In this document: piece after piece, positions 1 to 51,778 of the stretch
Position numbering within the stretch: the first letter of the stretch is position 1
Layout of the letters: the number at the start of each line of letters is the position of its first letter
Origin: Phoebastria nigripes
Taxonomy: Eukaryota > Chordata > Aves > Procellariiformes > Diomedeidae
DNA length: 64,000 nt
Direction of reading: 5' to 3'
NCBI GenBank assembly: GCA_035582835.1
Contig: JAYKAV010002788.1
Span: forward strand, 180,517-244,516
Position numbers and translations under genes: made by a program
Notes under the pieces: generated by a model
Seen by the model: the letters and a program-made list of their open reading frames with translations, nothing else
Database searches by the model: none
Told to the model about the DNA's origin: nothing

Positions 1-47
1 GGCGGGGCTCGCTCCGAGGGAGGCGGCAGCCGGAGCCGAGCGGCCAG

Positions 48-1030
48 GCTCCTGCTCCTGCCCCTACCCCTGCCTGGCCCCTGCCGCTACCCCAGCTCCA
101 GCCCCTGCCCCTGCTCTCGTCCCTGCACCAACCCCTTACCCTACCCTACCCCAGCCCCTGCCCCTGCCAGGTCCCAGCTCCTGCCCCAGCCCAGTGCCAG
201 CTCCTGCCCAAGCCCCAGTTCTTGCCCCAGCCCCTGCTCCGGCTCCTAACCCAGCCCCTGCCCTGCCCCCGCCCAGTCCCAGCTCCTGCTCCCGTCCCTT
301 CCCTGCTCCTGCCCACGCCTCGGTTCTTGCGCCAGCCCCTGCCCCTACCCCTGCCCTGCCTCTTCCAGGTCCCAGCTCCTGCTCCAGCCCCAGCCCCATA
401 TCCCTGCCCATACCCCTGCCCTAAGCCTAGCTCCTGCCCCTGCCCCAGCCCAGTCCCAGTCCCAGTCCCAGCTCCTGTCCCTTCCCCAACCCCTCCCCTG
501 CCTCTGACCAGTCCTAGCTCCTCGGGTTCCTGCCTTGCCCCTGCCCCAGCCCCTGCCCTGCCCCTCACCCTGCCCCTGCCCCTACCCAAACCCCGCCCCT
601 GTCCCTGCCCCAGCCCCTGCCCCAGCTCCTGACCTTCCCCTGTCCCTGCCCTTCTCTGCCCCAGCCGCTGCCCATTTCCCAGCCCCAGTCCCTGCGCTGC
701 CCCAGCCTCTGCCCCTGCCCCTGCCCCTGCTCAAGCCCATGCCCGTGTCCCAGACCCTGCTCAAGCCCCTGTCCCTTCCCCAGTGGCAGCACCAGACCTT
801 GACGCTGGCCCTGCCCCAGCCCCTGCCCCTGATCCTGCCCCTGAACCTGCTCTGCCCCTGCCCCAGCCCCTGCCCCAGCTCCTGCCCTTGCCCCTACCCA
901 GTGCCTGCTCCTGCCTCAGCCCCTGCCCCTGCCCTCCCCCCTGCTACAGCCCCTGCCCCAGTTCCTGCCCCTGCCGCAGCCCCATCCTTCGTGCTGAAGC
1001 CAAGTCCCAGCCCCAGCCCCAAGCCCCAGC
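48..1030. repeat. C-rich minisatellite, degenerate CCTGCC/CCCAGC hexamers
   Basis: Almost 1 kb of CCTGCCCC, CCAGCCC and CTGCCC variants with strong strand asymmetry (C-rich +, G-rich -). It creates open Pro/Ala/Leu frames on several strands, which are artefacts of the repeat. Confidence 0.9.
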
Positions 1031-2390
1031 AGCCAGGCACTGGGGGATGCCAGCCCTCGGGCCTGAGGGGTTGCTCCCCCTGCGTGAGCCATCCGATGGG
1101 AGGCTGGGGTGCCCTGTGCTGCCAGCACCCTGCCCGCTTTGCACAAATGCAGCCAGCCCAGCCCTCGCACCCCTGGGTGCTACCCCAGGCAGGGGGGAGT
1201 CCAGCCAGTGACTGGGGCTGGTAGCAGCAGCATGACTTTGCCAAGGGAAGGACACTGGGGTGGGTGGGTGGGGGTCCCAGGTGACACTGCTCAGGGTGAC
1301 ACAGCTCAGGGTCATTAAGGCCCACCAGTGCCCCAGGGTGCTGGCATTGCCCGGGTGCACAGCATCACCCCGGACCCACACCCTGGGGTGCTCCTGCACC
1401 CAGGTCCTGCTGCACATAAGGAAGGGACCCAACCCTGCCACCGACCTGTCAATCAGGGGGTGGAAAGACAGGTCCCACCAAGGGCTTTGCCCCTGCCCAG
1501 GGGAGGTACATGGTGGGCACAGGGAGCCTGCGAACTCNTCTGCTGTGGTCTTGCCATCCTCCCCAGGACCTGGGAGGCAACACAAGCCGGCTCCTTCTGC
1601 AGCACCAAAGCTGTCCTGGTGTTCTGGTTTCCTCCCCAGGGAGGAAACTGCTTCAGGGAGCAAATGTGCCATCATTAAAGAAAGGACCTGGGATGTCCCC
1701 CACCTAAATAACACACCCTGGCTCTATTCGTTTGGCTGAGAAAAGGAGGAGAAAAACCCAAGTGAAATAAATGCTGGTCCAGCCCCCACTGCGGTGGTTT
1801 GGCAGTGAGCATCTTCGCACAGGTGTTGGGGGGCTCAATGGAAGGGGTGGGAAGGCCCCAGGCTGGGGTGCAGCTGCCTGGACCCCTCACAGCCCTGGGC
1901 AGGGGGGTGTGACGATCCCTGGACACCTGGGATCCCACTGCTGCACTTCCAGGCGGGAACATATAAATATTTCAGCAGAGTAGCCGAGCCCTGTCAGGTT
2001 GCATTTGCTTCTGGCAGGGTAAATGCTGGGAGAGGAGGAGGAAAGGGCGGGGAGAAGATGCTCTCAGAAGATGCGTCATCTCCCAGGAGATGGGGGCACC
2101 AGCTCCCGGGGCCCGATCCTCGAGGGTCTCCACCTCTGCTTAGTTTTCCTCTACAGATGCTTTTGCCTCCAGGACCGGTGCAGGGCCATGGTTCAGCCCC
2201 CGTTGTCCTGATGGCCGGGTCTCACCCCATAAGCACATCTCGGGGGGCTGCTGCCAGGCTGTGCCAGGGGGAAGAGGGGATTCGGCAATTTTGCTCTGAG
2301 CCCAGCGGGCAGCGGCACGTCCAGGACCCTCTGGGACGTGGCACAGCCCAGACTGTAACAAATCCCGCCCCCCCAATAGTGAAAAGTGAT
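1031..2390. other. unique sequence, no gene recognised
   Basis: GC-rich unique DNA between the minisatellite and the poly-C run. No exon, RNA gene or known repeat was recognised. Confidence 0.5.
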
Positions 2391-2391
2391 T

Positions 2392-2419
2392 CCCCCCCCC
2401 CCCCCCCCCCCCCCCCCCC
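2392..2419. repeat. poly-C run of 28
   Basis: Uninterrupted C homopolymer at the edge of the CpG-rich promoter region. Length is likely unreliable in the assembly. Confidence 0.9.
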
Positions 2420-2751
2420 GTAAAAAATGGGGGCCAGAAATAAATCCAAGCAGCTATGGGCAGCCGGGCGTTAAATCACTGCGGGGGAGCCAAGGCGGTG
2501 GGCAGCGTCTCCCTGGGGATGCTTCCGAGCTAGCCTGGCGGGATGCAGGGCGAGGGGCCCTGCAGCCCGGAGGCGACGGTAGATGGACGGGGAGCTGAGC
2601 CCGGCGGAGAGGAGCCGGAGGAGGGTGTCCCCCCCCGCGCCGGGGGCTGCGCGGGCAAGATGCGGAGGCGAGACTTTCGGGGGCGATTTCCGCCCGTCTC
2701 GGACGCACAACCGCGGGCTGCCGACGAGGCGCTGCCGACAGGGGTAGTCGG

Positions 2752-2808
2752 GCTCCTCCTCCTCGGGCTCCTCCTCCTCCTCCTCCTCCTCCTCCTCCCC
2801 TTCCTCCT
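2752..2808. repeat. (TCC)n microsatellite
   Basis: Polypyrimidine trinucleotide run just upstream of the ZNF143-like sites. Confidence 0.9.
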
Positions 2809-2815
2809 GCCCGCT

Positions 2816-2834
2816 GTACTGTGGGGCTTGTAGT
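2816..2834 (-). promoter_or_regulatory. second ZNF143-like site, opposite orientation
   Basis: The - strand reads ACTACAAGCCCCACAGTAC, the same core in inverted orientation 28 bases from the + strand site. It is weaker than the first. Confidence 0.45.
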
Positions 2835-2862
2835 CCCCGCACCTCCCTGCACGTGGGGCACG

Positions 2863-2880
2863 ACTACATTTCCCGAGGGC
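2863..2880 (+). promoter_or_regulatory. ZNF143/STAF-like site
   Basis: ACTACATTTCCCGAGGGC closely follows the ZNF143 consensus ACTACAATTCCCAGAATGC, a factor bound near vertebrate transcription start sites. Confidence 0.6.
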
Positions 2881-2890
2881 CCCCCACAGG

Positions 2891-2954
2891 TTCCTCCTAT
2901 CCTATTCCTATTCCTATTCGTCCTCCTCCTCCTCCTCCTCTTCCTCCTCCTCCT
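2891..2954. repeat. (TATTCC)n/(TCC)n microsatellite
   Basis: TATTCC repeated three to four times, then TCC units, just downstream of the ZNF143-like pair. Confidence 0.85.
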
Positions 2955-3077
2955 GGACTTGCTGCGGATCCGGCTCTGGCGGCAGCGGGGCTGCGGGGAG
3001 CCCCGGGACCCCCCCATTGCGCGGGTACGGCCTGCCGGCCCCATGCCCGCCGCCCCCCCAGGTACAGCCCGGGCTGC

Positions 3078-3245
3078 GAGGGGTACGGGGTGCTGGGGTG
3101 CCCGGGGTACCTGGGGTACTGGGGATGTGGGGTGCCCCGGGGTACCTGGGATGCCGGGGATATGGGTGCCTCCCGAGTGCCCCCCGGGTGCCCGGGATGC
3201 TGGGGATGTGGGGTGCCCCCAGGGTACTCAGGGTGCCCTGTTTCA
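3078..3245. repeat. degenerate GC-rich minisatellite
   Basis: About six imperfect units built around GGGGTACCTGGGATG and GGATGTGGGGTGCCC, starting right after the possible first-exon donor. Confidence 0.75.
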
Positions 3246-3299
3246 GGGTAAACTGGTGCCGCACACCCCCCCCAACACCCTCCCCTACCACGTGCACCC

Positions 3300-5720
3300 C
3301 AAACCACCCCCCAGCACCTGAAGGAGCCACTCATCCCTTGGGTGCAGGGGTGGGAGGCAGATAGGTGCCTGCACAGTGGACGAGGGTGTATTTTGGGGAG
3401 CTTCCCCCCCCCTGTTTTGGGGAAGGTGCCCCAGGGACTCGCACACCGCCATCCCCTGCCCGCTCGGCAGNTCCCCACAAAATGCATTGTGCTTCGATGG
3501 CGTCACTTCTGTGCCACCGACATGCGGCTGCAGGGAGAGCATCCCCTCCGGACCCCCCCGAGGCTGTCCCCTCCAGACCGTGGTGGCCGTGGCTCCTCAG
3601 GGAGCTGTGCCTGAGCTCAGCTGCCCGCATTGCCCATGGCCGCAGGTTGACGACCGTGTAGCATGACGGTGATCCCTTGTCAAGGTCACACCACAATAAC
3701 CCAGTGATAACCAGGTTCACACGGTGATAACTGCCCGTGCTCTGCTCCCTCTCCTCTGCCTGGCTTGCGCCAGGGCAGAGGGATGACAGCACCGAGCTGG
3801 GAGCATCCCTTGGGACTTGCGCCTGCTCACCTCGAGTGGTTGCAGCTCCATGCGTGGTCTGGAGAGGTGGAGCTGGGTCTGGCCAGATAGGTTCAGGGCT
3901 GGGGTCCCTGCATGTGTGGGGACACACGTGCCAGGAGTTAGGAGCCGGTGCTCCTGGGGATGGTGGCACTGGGAGAGCAGCACGGAACTGTATCCCAGAT
4001 TTGATGTGGATGGTTTCCTTTGGGCCATGGATGAGCAGTTGTAGCCATCCTGGATGGACACGAAAGGAAACAGGGAGCATCTGCTTCCCAAATGGGTTTG
4101 GAACGGAGGGTGGAAAACAGCCTGTTGGGGTCCTGGAGCACATGGGGGGGGGCTGCCCCACAGGGAGTGGCTGCTGGAGGTGAAGATCGCTCACATCCGC
4201 AGCTGGGCTCAGGGACGAGCAGGAGATGGGGCATAGTCCAGGCAGTCACGGCTGGCAGGGGCCCTGGGCGGGCATGGCACGGCATGGTGCTGGGGTGGGT
4301 GTTCAGGGGGGGTTTAGCCCCCACTCCTTGCCCTTCCCAGCACAGCGGGGGGCTGCGGTGCTCCATCCAGCACCCAAGCCGGCACCGGCTCTGGCAGTAA
4401 GTGAGCACCGAATCCCTGCCCCGCTCCCCAGGGACCTGTTTAAGAGGTAGGGGCTGTTTGCCCGGCTGCGAGCTCTGGGATGCGTGTGTTTTGGCGATGC
4501 TCAGGCACCGGTGCTGAAATCCCATGGGAATGCCAGTGAGTCCTCGCTGGGGCAAAGGGCACCCCACTTCCCGCTGCCGCTTTTGATTTCAATCACAACC
4601 AGCTTTCCCCTGCCAGCACCGGCGCCGGCTCATTTCCCCACTAGCCACGTGCATTATCTGAGGGGGGCTCTTCAGAGGTGAGCCCCCAGTCTCACCATGC
4701 ATGATGGCAGCAGGGGGCATGGACTGGGACCATGGACTTACTTTTTAATGACCATGATCAGTCATTCTGCAATTAGCAGGGTAATCGGGTTTCTAGACCT
4801 TGCTCCCGTGGCGTGGATTGGCACATGTGGATTTTTATGGCTCGAAAAGCGCCATCGGTGACTTGTCGTGGGAGTGGGGAGCACTGGGAGGACACCCGGG
4901 CCAGGCCTTCTCCCTTCCCTGCCTTCATCCCGTGACCGCTGATGGGGCCTCCCTGGCGCTGCCAGCTTCCCTGCGGCCAAACCTCAGGATTTGAGCATTT
5001 AATCCCCCTCCGGACTGTGAACCTTGTGGCATTTTGCATTCTCCCCAGGCTGGGCAATGCCGTCCGAGCATCGTGTCCCGCCGGGGGAGAGCCGAGGCGC
5101 AGCCGCTTGCCTGCGGCTCGGCTAAAGTCCTGCCGACCGCCCAGCTAATGTATAACATGGGCAGCCCCGCACCCGGTGTGCATGTTAACTTGCTTTCACA
5201 ACCGGCGCAGTCCCTGCAGCTGCTGCCGTCTCCCTCCGGAGCATCCCCGGCGCAGGGCATCTGCATCCCCCTGCCTCCGGGTCTGCAGCGGAGCAGAGGT
5301 CTGCAGAGGGAAGCGTCACCTTGGGGAGGGGGTAAAACCCCACTGACTCTTAAAAGGGAGAAAAAGGAGGTGATGAAAGCCGAGGATGCCCTGCCACAGA
5401 GCCGGGCGCTTTGTGCATCCAGGCTCTTTTATATGGGATTTACAAATGCTGCCCGAAATGGCCCCCCCCACTTTTGCACAGCAAGACGCGCGGCTGCTTT
5501 TCTTCTTGCAAGAACATCTCCTGGGGAGAAGGTAGTTCTATTTATTTGCCTTGCGATTATGGAGGAATTTGAGCCCGTGCCAAATGCTGCTTTCTCCCCA
5601 GAAACTGCAGCGACGTGGCTTTTGATGCGTCGGAGAGCACTTGCAGCCAGAGAGGGGCTGCCTGGCCCAGCAAAGCCCGTCTAGCTGACGGTCCCCGGGA
5701 TAACGCCGCTGTCCCACTGC
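3300..5720 (+). other. probable SLC19A1 5' intron
   Basis: No coding exon recognised. It is ordinary GC-rich sequence between the putative promoter and the first coding exon. Confidence 0.45.
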
Positions 5721-5735
5721 AGAGCCGGCAGAGCC

Positions 5736-5912
5736 ATGCCCAAGAAGGATGATGACGCCAAAAAGCCAGCATCGGAGACGGTGCCGGACCAGCACTGGAA
5801 ACTACAAGTCTTCTACCTCTGCTTCTACGGCTTCATGACACAGATCCGGCCCGGGGAGAGCTTCATCACCCCGTATCTCCTGGGGGCCGACAAGAACTTC
5901 ACGCAGGCAGAG
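5736..5912 (+). CDS. SLC19A1: SLC19A1 coding exon 1 (N-terminus and TM1)
   Basis: Encodes residues 1-59, a lysine/aspartate-rich cytosolic start followed by TM1 with RPGESFITPYLLG. It ends in phase 0 at a GTGAGC donor. The acceptor is TGCAG at about 5722, so the exon has a short 5'UTR portion. The ATG context (GAGCCATGC) is reasonable and the length matches the human first coding exon. Confidence 0.95.
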
Positions 5913-8394
5913 GTGAGCCGTGGACAGCCTGTCCCCCCTGGTGTCCCCTTTTCCAGACATGATCACCACCCTGGGGCTGGCCAGAGCATCCTCCTGCGGT
6001 CCTGGGGCGTGGAGGGGTGCAGGCGAGCCATGTCCCGGGCAAGGCGGCATGTGGTGACACATGGTGGTGATTTTTTGGGGGGGGAAGGTGGTGTGGTATG
6101 GGTCCAGCTGGCAGCATGTCCCTGTCTCACCAGGCTGCGAGGTCACCCTGTCCCCTAAGTCCCAGGCTNAACTTTTCCTGGCATAAGACTTTGTGCCCAG
6201 GCTGGCAACCAATTTTGGGGGGCGATGCCTGACCCTGCCCACCTGGGCAGCCAGTGGGATGGCAGGGGGGTGCCAGGCTGGGAGAAGCCCTGTCCCATCC
6301 CACNGGTGAGACCCTCCCATGCTGGTGCGGTGCACAGTGGGGGGCACAGTGCTGGGCGCCGCTGGGCTGCTTGCAACGACGGGGTTAGATGAGGAGGGGC
6401 CACATGTCGTCATCCCCCAACCAAGGGACGCTGGCCCCGGTCCCAGCAGGCTGCTGCATCCGTGGGAACGCCATGTTCCCAGCTCAGGAGGGTGCCGGGG
6501 CTCAGCCAAGCCCCCAGCCGAGCGCGCCGCGGGCCACATTCCTCCCCGAGGAGGTGCTGTGATGGGGGTCAGCAGCTGGTGCCCACCCAAACCGCGTTCC
6601 TCCGGGCCGGGGGCATCCCGCAGGGATGTGTCCCATGCTCAGCCCCTCCTTGCACACACGGCAGGTGACCAACGTGATCATGCCGGTGCTGACCTACTCC
6701 TACATGGCCGTGCTGGTGCCCATCTTCCTGCTGACGGACTACCTGCGCTACAAGCCGGTGCTGGTACTGCAGAGCCTGAGCTACATCTCCATCTGGCTGC
6801 TGCTGGTGTTGAGCACCTCCGTCCTGGCCATGCAGCTGATGGAGTTCTTCTACAGTGTCACCATGGCTGCCCGCATCGCCTACTCCTCCTACATCTTCTC
6901 CCTTGTCAGCCCGTCCCGCTACCAGCGTATGGCCAGCTACTCCCGCTCCGCTGTCCTCCTGGGCGTCTTCACCAGCTCGGTGCTGGGCCAGCTCTGCGTC
7001 AGCTTGGGCAACGTCTCCTTCCTCACCCTCAACTATGTCTCGTTGGGCTTCGTCAGCTTCGGCCTCGTCCTCACCCTCTTCCTCAAGCGGCCCCGGCGCA
7101 GCCTCTTCTTCAACCGGCCCGAGGGGGCTGACGACGGGGCTGCGCCTGCCGAGCTGGACAAGATGGCTGGGGGGGACAGCGGTGGGGTGAAACGAGGCTG
7201 GCAGGAGGCAACGCTGTGCCGTATGCTGCGGGAGGTGGGAGCATTGGCCAGGCAACCCCAGCTCCGGCTCTGGTCCTTGTGGTGGGTCTTCAACTCGGCT
7301 GGTTACTACCTGATGCTGTACTACGTGCAGATCCTCTGGAATGAGATCTACCCCGCCACAGACAACAGCCGGGTGTACAACGGAGGGGTGGATGCTGCCT
7401 CCACGCTGCTGGGTACACTCGCCTGGGCTGGGGACACCGGGGATGCGGGGGGACACCCCTGTCCCACTGCACCCCCTGGGAATGGCTGGGGACACTGGGG
7501 TTGTGGGGGGACCCCCCATCCCACTGTGTCCCCTGGGAATGGTGATCCTTAAGATGTTTTTAGGGATGCAGGGGGTGGTTTGGCAGTGGTGATGAGATAA
7601 GCATCACTAGATGAGATCAGCATCACTAGGCTGGGGGACACAAGGTAGGTCCCATGCTGGTGAGGTGTTCACAGCATCCTTCATCTTCTCCCCAGGGGCC
7701 GGTGCCTCCTTCGCTGCTGGNTACATGAAGATCCGCTGGACACTGTGGTCGGAGCTGGTGATTGGGGTGGTGACAGCTTTCCAGGCAGGGCTGCTCCTGC
7801 TCATGAACACCACTAGCAACATCTGGCTGTGCTACACTGCCTATGTCCTCTTCCGTGGCTCCTACCAGTTCCTGGTGCCCATCGCCATGTGCGTGGTATC
7901 CCTGGGGATCTGCTCCCACCCCGGCAGCTGGGCTGGCNCCAGGGGCTCACCGGTTCACCCCTCTATCCCAGTTTCCAGATTGCTACCTCCCTCTCCAAAG
8001 AGCTTTGCGCGCTGGTCTTCGGGGTCAACACCTTCTTCGCCACCGTGCTGAAGACCATCATCACCATCATCGTGGCCGACAAGAGGGGCTTGGGCTTGTC
8101 TGTACATCCCCAGGTAGGGATGGGGAGCACCTAGGATAAAGGTGGTCCCCTAATGGTGTGGGATGAAGGCGGGGGGCTGCAAGCATCGCTCTCTCCCCAC
8201 CTCTCTTGCAGTTTTATGTGTATTTCGGCTACTTCACACTGCTGGCGGTGGTCTACCTGCTGGCGGCTGTCAGCATGGGCATCCAGCACAGCCACTGCAA
8301 GCAGCCAGCAGAGCTGGCCTTGGCCAATGAGCCATGCCAGCTCCCCACCGAGGTGCCGGTGCAGGAGAGGAGGCCGGAGACAGACGCTGTGTGA
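5736..8394 (+). CDS. SLC19A1: SLC19A1, reduced folate carrier (five coding exons, spliced)
   Basis: Plasma-membrane facilitative antiporter of the major facilitator superfamily that imports reduced folates and antifolates; human SLC19A1 also imports cyclic dinucleotides. Exons 5736-5912, 6665-7412, 7696-7888, 7972-8113 and 8212-8394 all have GT-AG borders and join in phase to 480 residues. The start ATG lies 13 bases after an acceptor AG. Family blocks seen: RPGESFITPY (TM1), DYLRYKPVL, TMAARIAYSSYIFS (TM4), LKRPRRSLFFNR (central loop), RLWSLWWVFNSAGYYL, FRGSYQFLVPIA and SLSKELCALVFGVNTFF. Residues matching human functional positions are kept: Glu41 (human Glu45), Asp84 (Asp88), Arg129 (Arg133), Arg362 (Arg373) and Lys400 (Lys411). 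The C-terminal tail is much shorter than in human (591 residues). It converges on COL18A1, as in human. Family identity is certain; only the non-coding 5' exons are unplaced. Confidence 0.97.
6665..7412 (+). CDS. SLC19A1: SLC19A1 coding exon 2 (TM2-TM7 and central loop)
   Basis: This large exon encodes residues 60-308 plus one base of codon 309. It starts VTNVIMPVLTYSYMAV after GGCAG and ends DAASTLLG before a GTACAC donor, which is a weak consensus. The frame matches human RFC through the loop motif LKRPRRSLFFNR and TM7 LWWVFNSAGYYLM. The cytosolic loop between TM6 and TM7 is acidic and gly/ala-rich, unlike the human one. Confidence 0.95.
7426..7541. repeat. two tandem copies of a ~57-bp unit in a SLC19A1 intron
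   Basis: GCTGGGGACACCGGGG through CCCCTGGGAATG is repeated immediately with a handful of changes. A smaller duplication of about 20 bp (GATGAGATnAGCATCACTAG) follows at 7591-7630. Confidence 0.8.
7696..7888 (+). CDS. SLC19A1: SLC19A1 coding exon 3 (TM8-TM10)
   Basis: It completes Gly309 and runs to the first two bases of codon 373. It encodes SFAAxYMKIRW, TM9 and FRGSYQFLVPIA containing Arg362 (human Arg373). The N at 7731 falls in the third base of a GGN codon, so the residue is glycine whichever base is present. The donor is GTGCGT. Confidence 0.94.
7972..8113 (+). CDS. SLC19A1: SLC19A1 coding exon 4 (TM10-TM11)
   Basis: Acceptor CCCAG, then FQIATSLSKELCALVFGVNTFF and Lys400 (human Lys411) in TM11. 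It ends GLGLSVHPQ in phase 0 at GTAGGG, the same border as the human gene. The upstream intron is only 83 bases. Confidence 0.95.
8212..8394 (+). CDS. SLC19A1: SLC19A1 terminal coding exon (TM12 and short tail)
   Basis: Acceptor TTGCAG, then FYVYFGYFTLLAVVYLLAAV (TM12) and a tail of roughly 40 residues ending ERRPETDAV before TGA at 8392-8394. The human tail is over 100 residues longer, so this protein ends soon after TM12. Confidence 0.94.
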   Translation, partial: FYVYFGYFTLLAVVYLLAAVSMGIQHSHCKQPAELALANEPCQLPTEVPVQERRPETDAV

Positions 8395-8708
8395 ACCTGA
8401 GCGCCGGCACCATGACCACCGCAGCCAGGTCTTGGCTCCATAAGCGAGCGTCACCATCACCATGTGCTTCGTCTCCNGTCTCACCGGTGGTCTGGCCCGT
8501 TGAGGGCATATATCCCTTGGGACCTGTTTTCTGCTCCATGGGGGCAGGGCTGTGCCCCGCCCAGCCAGAAACGCAACCAGAGCAGGGGCAGGATGCCCAC
8601 GGCTGCCACCACTGGGTACCATGCAGGGATATGGATGGGGTCCAGAGGGTCTCCCAGCCACTGGCTCCCCATCATTGTGTGGAGCCAGGCTACAAGAGGA
8701 TAACGTTT

Positions 8709-8714
8709 CTTTAT
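8709..8714 (-). terminator. candidate COL18A1 polyadenylation signal
   Basis: AATAAA read on the - strand, in the context CACTGAATAAAGAAACG. It is the first canonical hexamer I find in the AT-rich end of the putative 3'UTR. Confidence 0.6.
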
Positions 8715-8873
8715 TCAGTGCCTTTAGAAAACAGTTTATAGGACAAAACTNACAAAAAAAAAAAAAAAGATCCACAGGCTTTAAATTGCATTAATTACAC
8801 AAAATACAGTAGACTGTAAGAAATGGAGACTGTGTGACTCGCACAGCTTTTGTGGTAATAATTTCCATACAAT

Positions 8874-8879
8874 AATAAA
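8874..8879 (+). terminator. candidate SLC19A1 polyadenylation signal
   Basis: AATAAA on the + strand 480 bases after the SLC19A1 stop, followed by T-rich sequence from about 8898. If both signals are used, the two transcripts overlap at their 3' ends. Confidence 0.4.
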
Positions 8880-9853
8880 AAGCTAGTTACAGATTTATCT
8901 TTTTTTCATTTTTTGTTTTTTAGCACCTTGGATTTGCCCACACCAATTCAAACCAGCTTTGCTGCGCCTTGGCCCTTAGAGCGCTGCAAAGGTAGCACGG
9001 GGAGGGGGGGTGATGGTGGTGCCTGCCCTCAGTACCACGCGTGTTCAACACGCACACGCTTGTAAACACACACCAAGGGCATGCCTGGCCCCACGTCGGG
9101 GCCACCCCATCGCCCCGGTCCCTGCGCTGGCCTGGGTGTGGCTGTACCTGGGGTGGGGGGCACAGCGGGGATGGGGGGGACCAGACCCCCCCCCAGGAGT
9201 TGTGAGCTGCTGGCTGGAGGGTGGAGGTGAGGATGATGATGGGGGGGCTGGGTAGGATGGTCCTTACCTGGGGAGGACGGAGACCATCTTGGGGGAGCCC
9301 TGGCATCGCTACGGGACGGTCCCTTGCTTGGGTGGGATGCTGGGGTTTTGGCTGGAGAAGACCCCGTGGCCCCAGCAGTGGGGATTTGGGTCTGGCCCCA
9401 AGCTCCTNGCAAGGACAGTGCAGGGCTGGGGGTGGGTGAGAGAAACCCTCCCATGGCTTTCTGGGAGGGCACACCGCATGGCAGCGCCGAAATCTGCCTG
9501 CCCAGCATCCTCCCACCCAGCCACCCCAAAAAGAGCATCTGAGTGGGTGGTGGATGCAAGCTGAAGTGGTTAAATATTAGGGGTTAGAAGAGAAGTGGAG
9601 AGGAGGAGGAGGAGTAGGAAGGCAGCCAGCGCACGGCTGCCCTGCCCTGGGTGGGACGCGAGCCCCTGCCGACCCAGGGCAGGGGCCATGGCGATACTCT
9701 TTGGCTTCAGGTCTGTGGAAGAAGAAAACCCTGCGGGGCAAGGGCAGGAGATGGAGAGGCTGAGGACCACAGGGGTGCCGGGGTGCAGGCTGGCCTGACC
9801 CTCCCCGGGGAGATGTGGGGTACCCAGGGGATGGGTGTGTGTGTGTATGTGTG

Positions 9854-51644
<41,791 letters not shown>

Positions 51645-51668
51645 GGTGCCCGCTCGGTGCCGGCAGCG

Positions 51669-51778
51669 CGGCTCGGCTCGGCTCGGCTCGGCTCGGCTCG
51701 GCTCGGCTCGGCTCGGCTCGGCTCGGCTCGGCTCGGCGCGGCTCGGCGCGGCGCGGCGCGGCGCGGCTCGGCACGGCC
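51669..51778. repeat. (GGCTC)n pentanucleotide array
   Basis: About 13 perfect units followed by a GGCGC-degenerate tail, beginning 25 bases upstream of the COL18A1 short-isoform ATG (reads GAGCC on the transcribed sense). It probably lies in the 5'UTR or core promoter. Confidence 0.92.

Larger units (their letters stand above)
2500..3100 (+). promoter_or_regulatory. GC/CpG-rich region, probable SLC19A1 promoter and first non-coding exon
   Basis: CpG-rich sequence 2.7 kb upstream of the SLC19A1 start, with ZNF143-like sites. A possible splice donor (CCCAG followed by GTACAG) lies at 3061-3067 and could end a non-coding first exon. The exon is inferred: human SLC19A1 has several alternative non-coding 5' exons, and none can be proven here. 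Confidence 0.5.
8709..9853 (-). other. COL18A1: COL18A1 3' untranslated region (inferred)
   Basis: About 1.1 kb between the COL18A1 stop and an AATAAA on the - strand at 8709-8714. It includes a (GT)n run at 9836-9853 next to the stop and an AT-rich block at 8755-8925 unlike the GC-rich surroundings. The boundary is inferred from the signal alone. Confidence 0.6.

Noticed and set aside
136..1224. Long Pro/Ala/Leu and Gly/Arg open frames on both strands
   Set aside because: They arise from the CCTGCC-type minisatellite, which lacks stop codons in several frames; there is no domain, splice or codon signal.
2454..3487. Frames of up to 196 codons on both strands in the CpG-rich region
   Set aside because: They run through TCC microsatellites and GC-rich DNA, overlap each other on opposite strands and resemble no family.
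4746..4765. Short dyad AATGAC...GTCATT with an 8-base spacer
   Set aside because: Six-base arms are expected by chance in 64 kb; there is no supporting context.
6569..7519. Frame of 316 codons on the - strand
   Set aside because: It is the antisense shadow of the large SLC19A1 exon.
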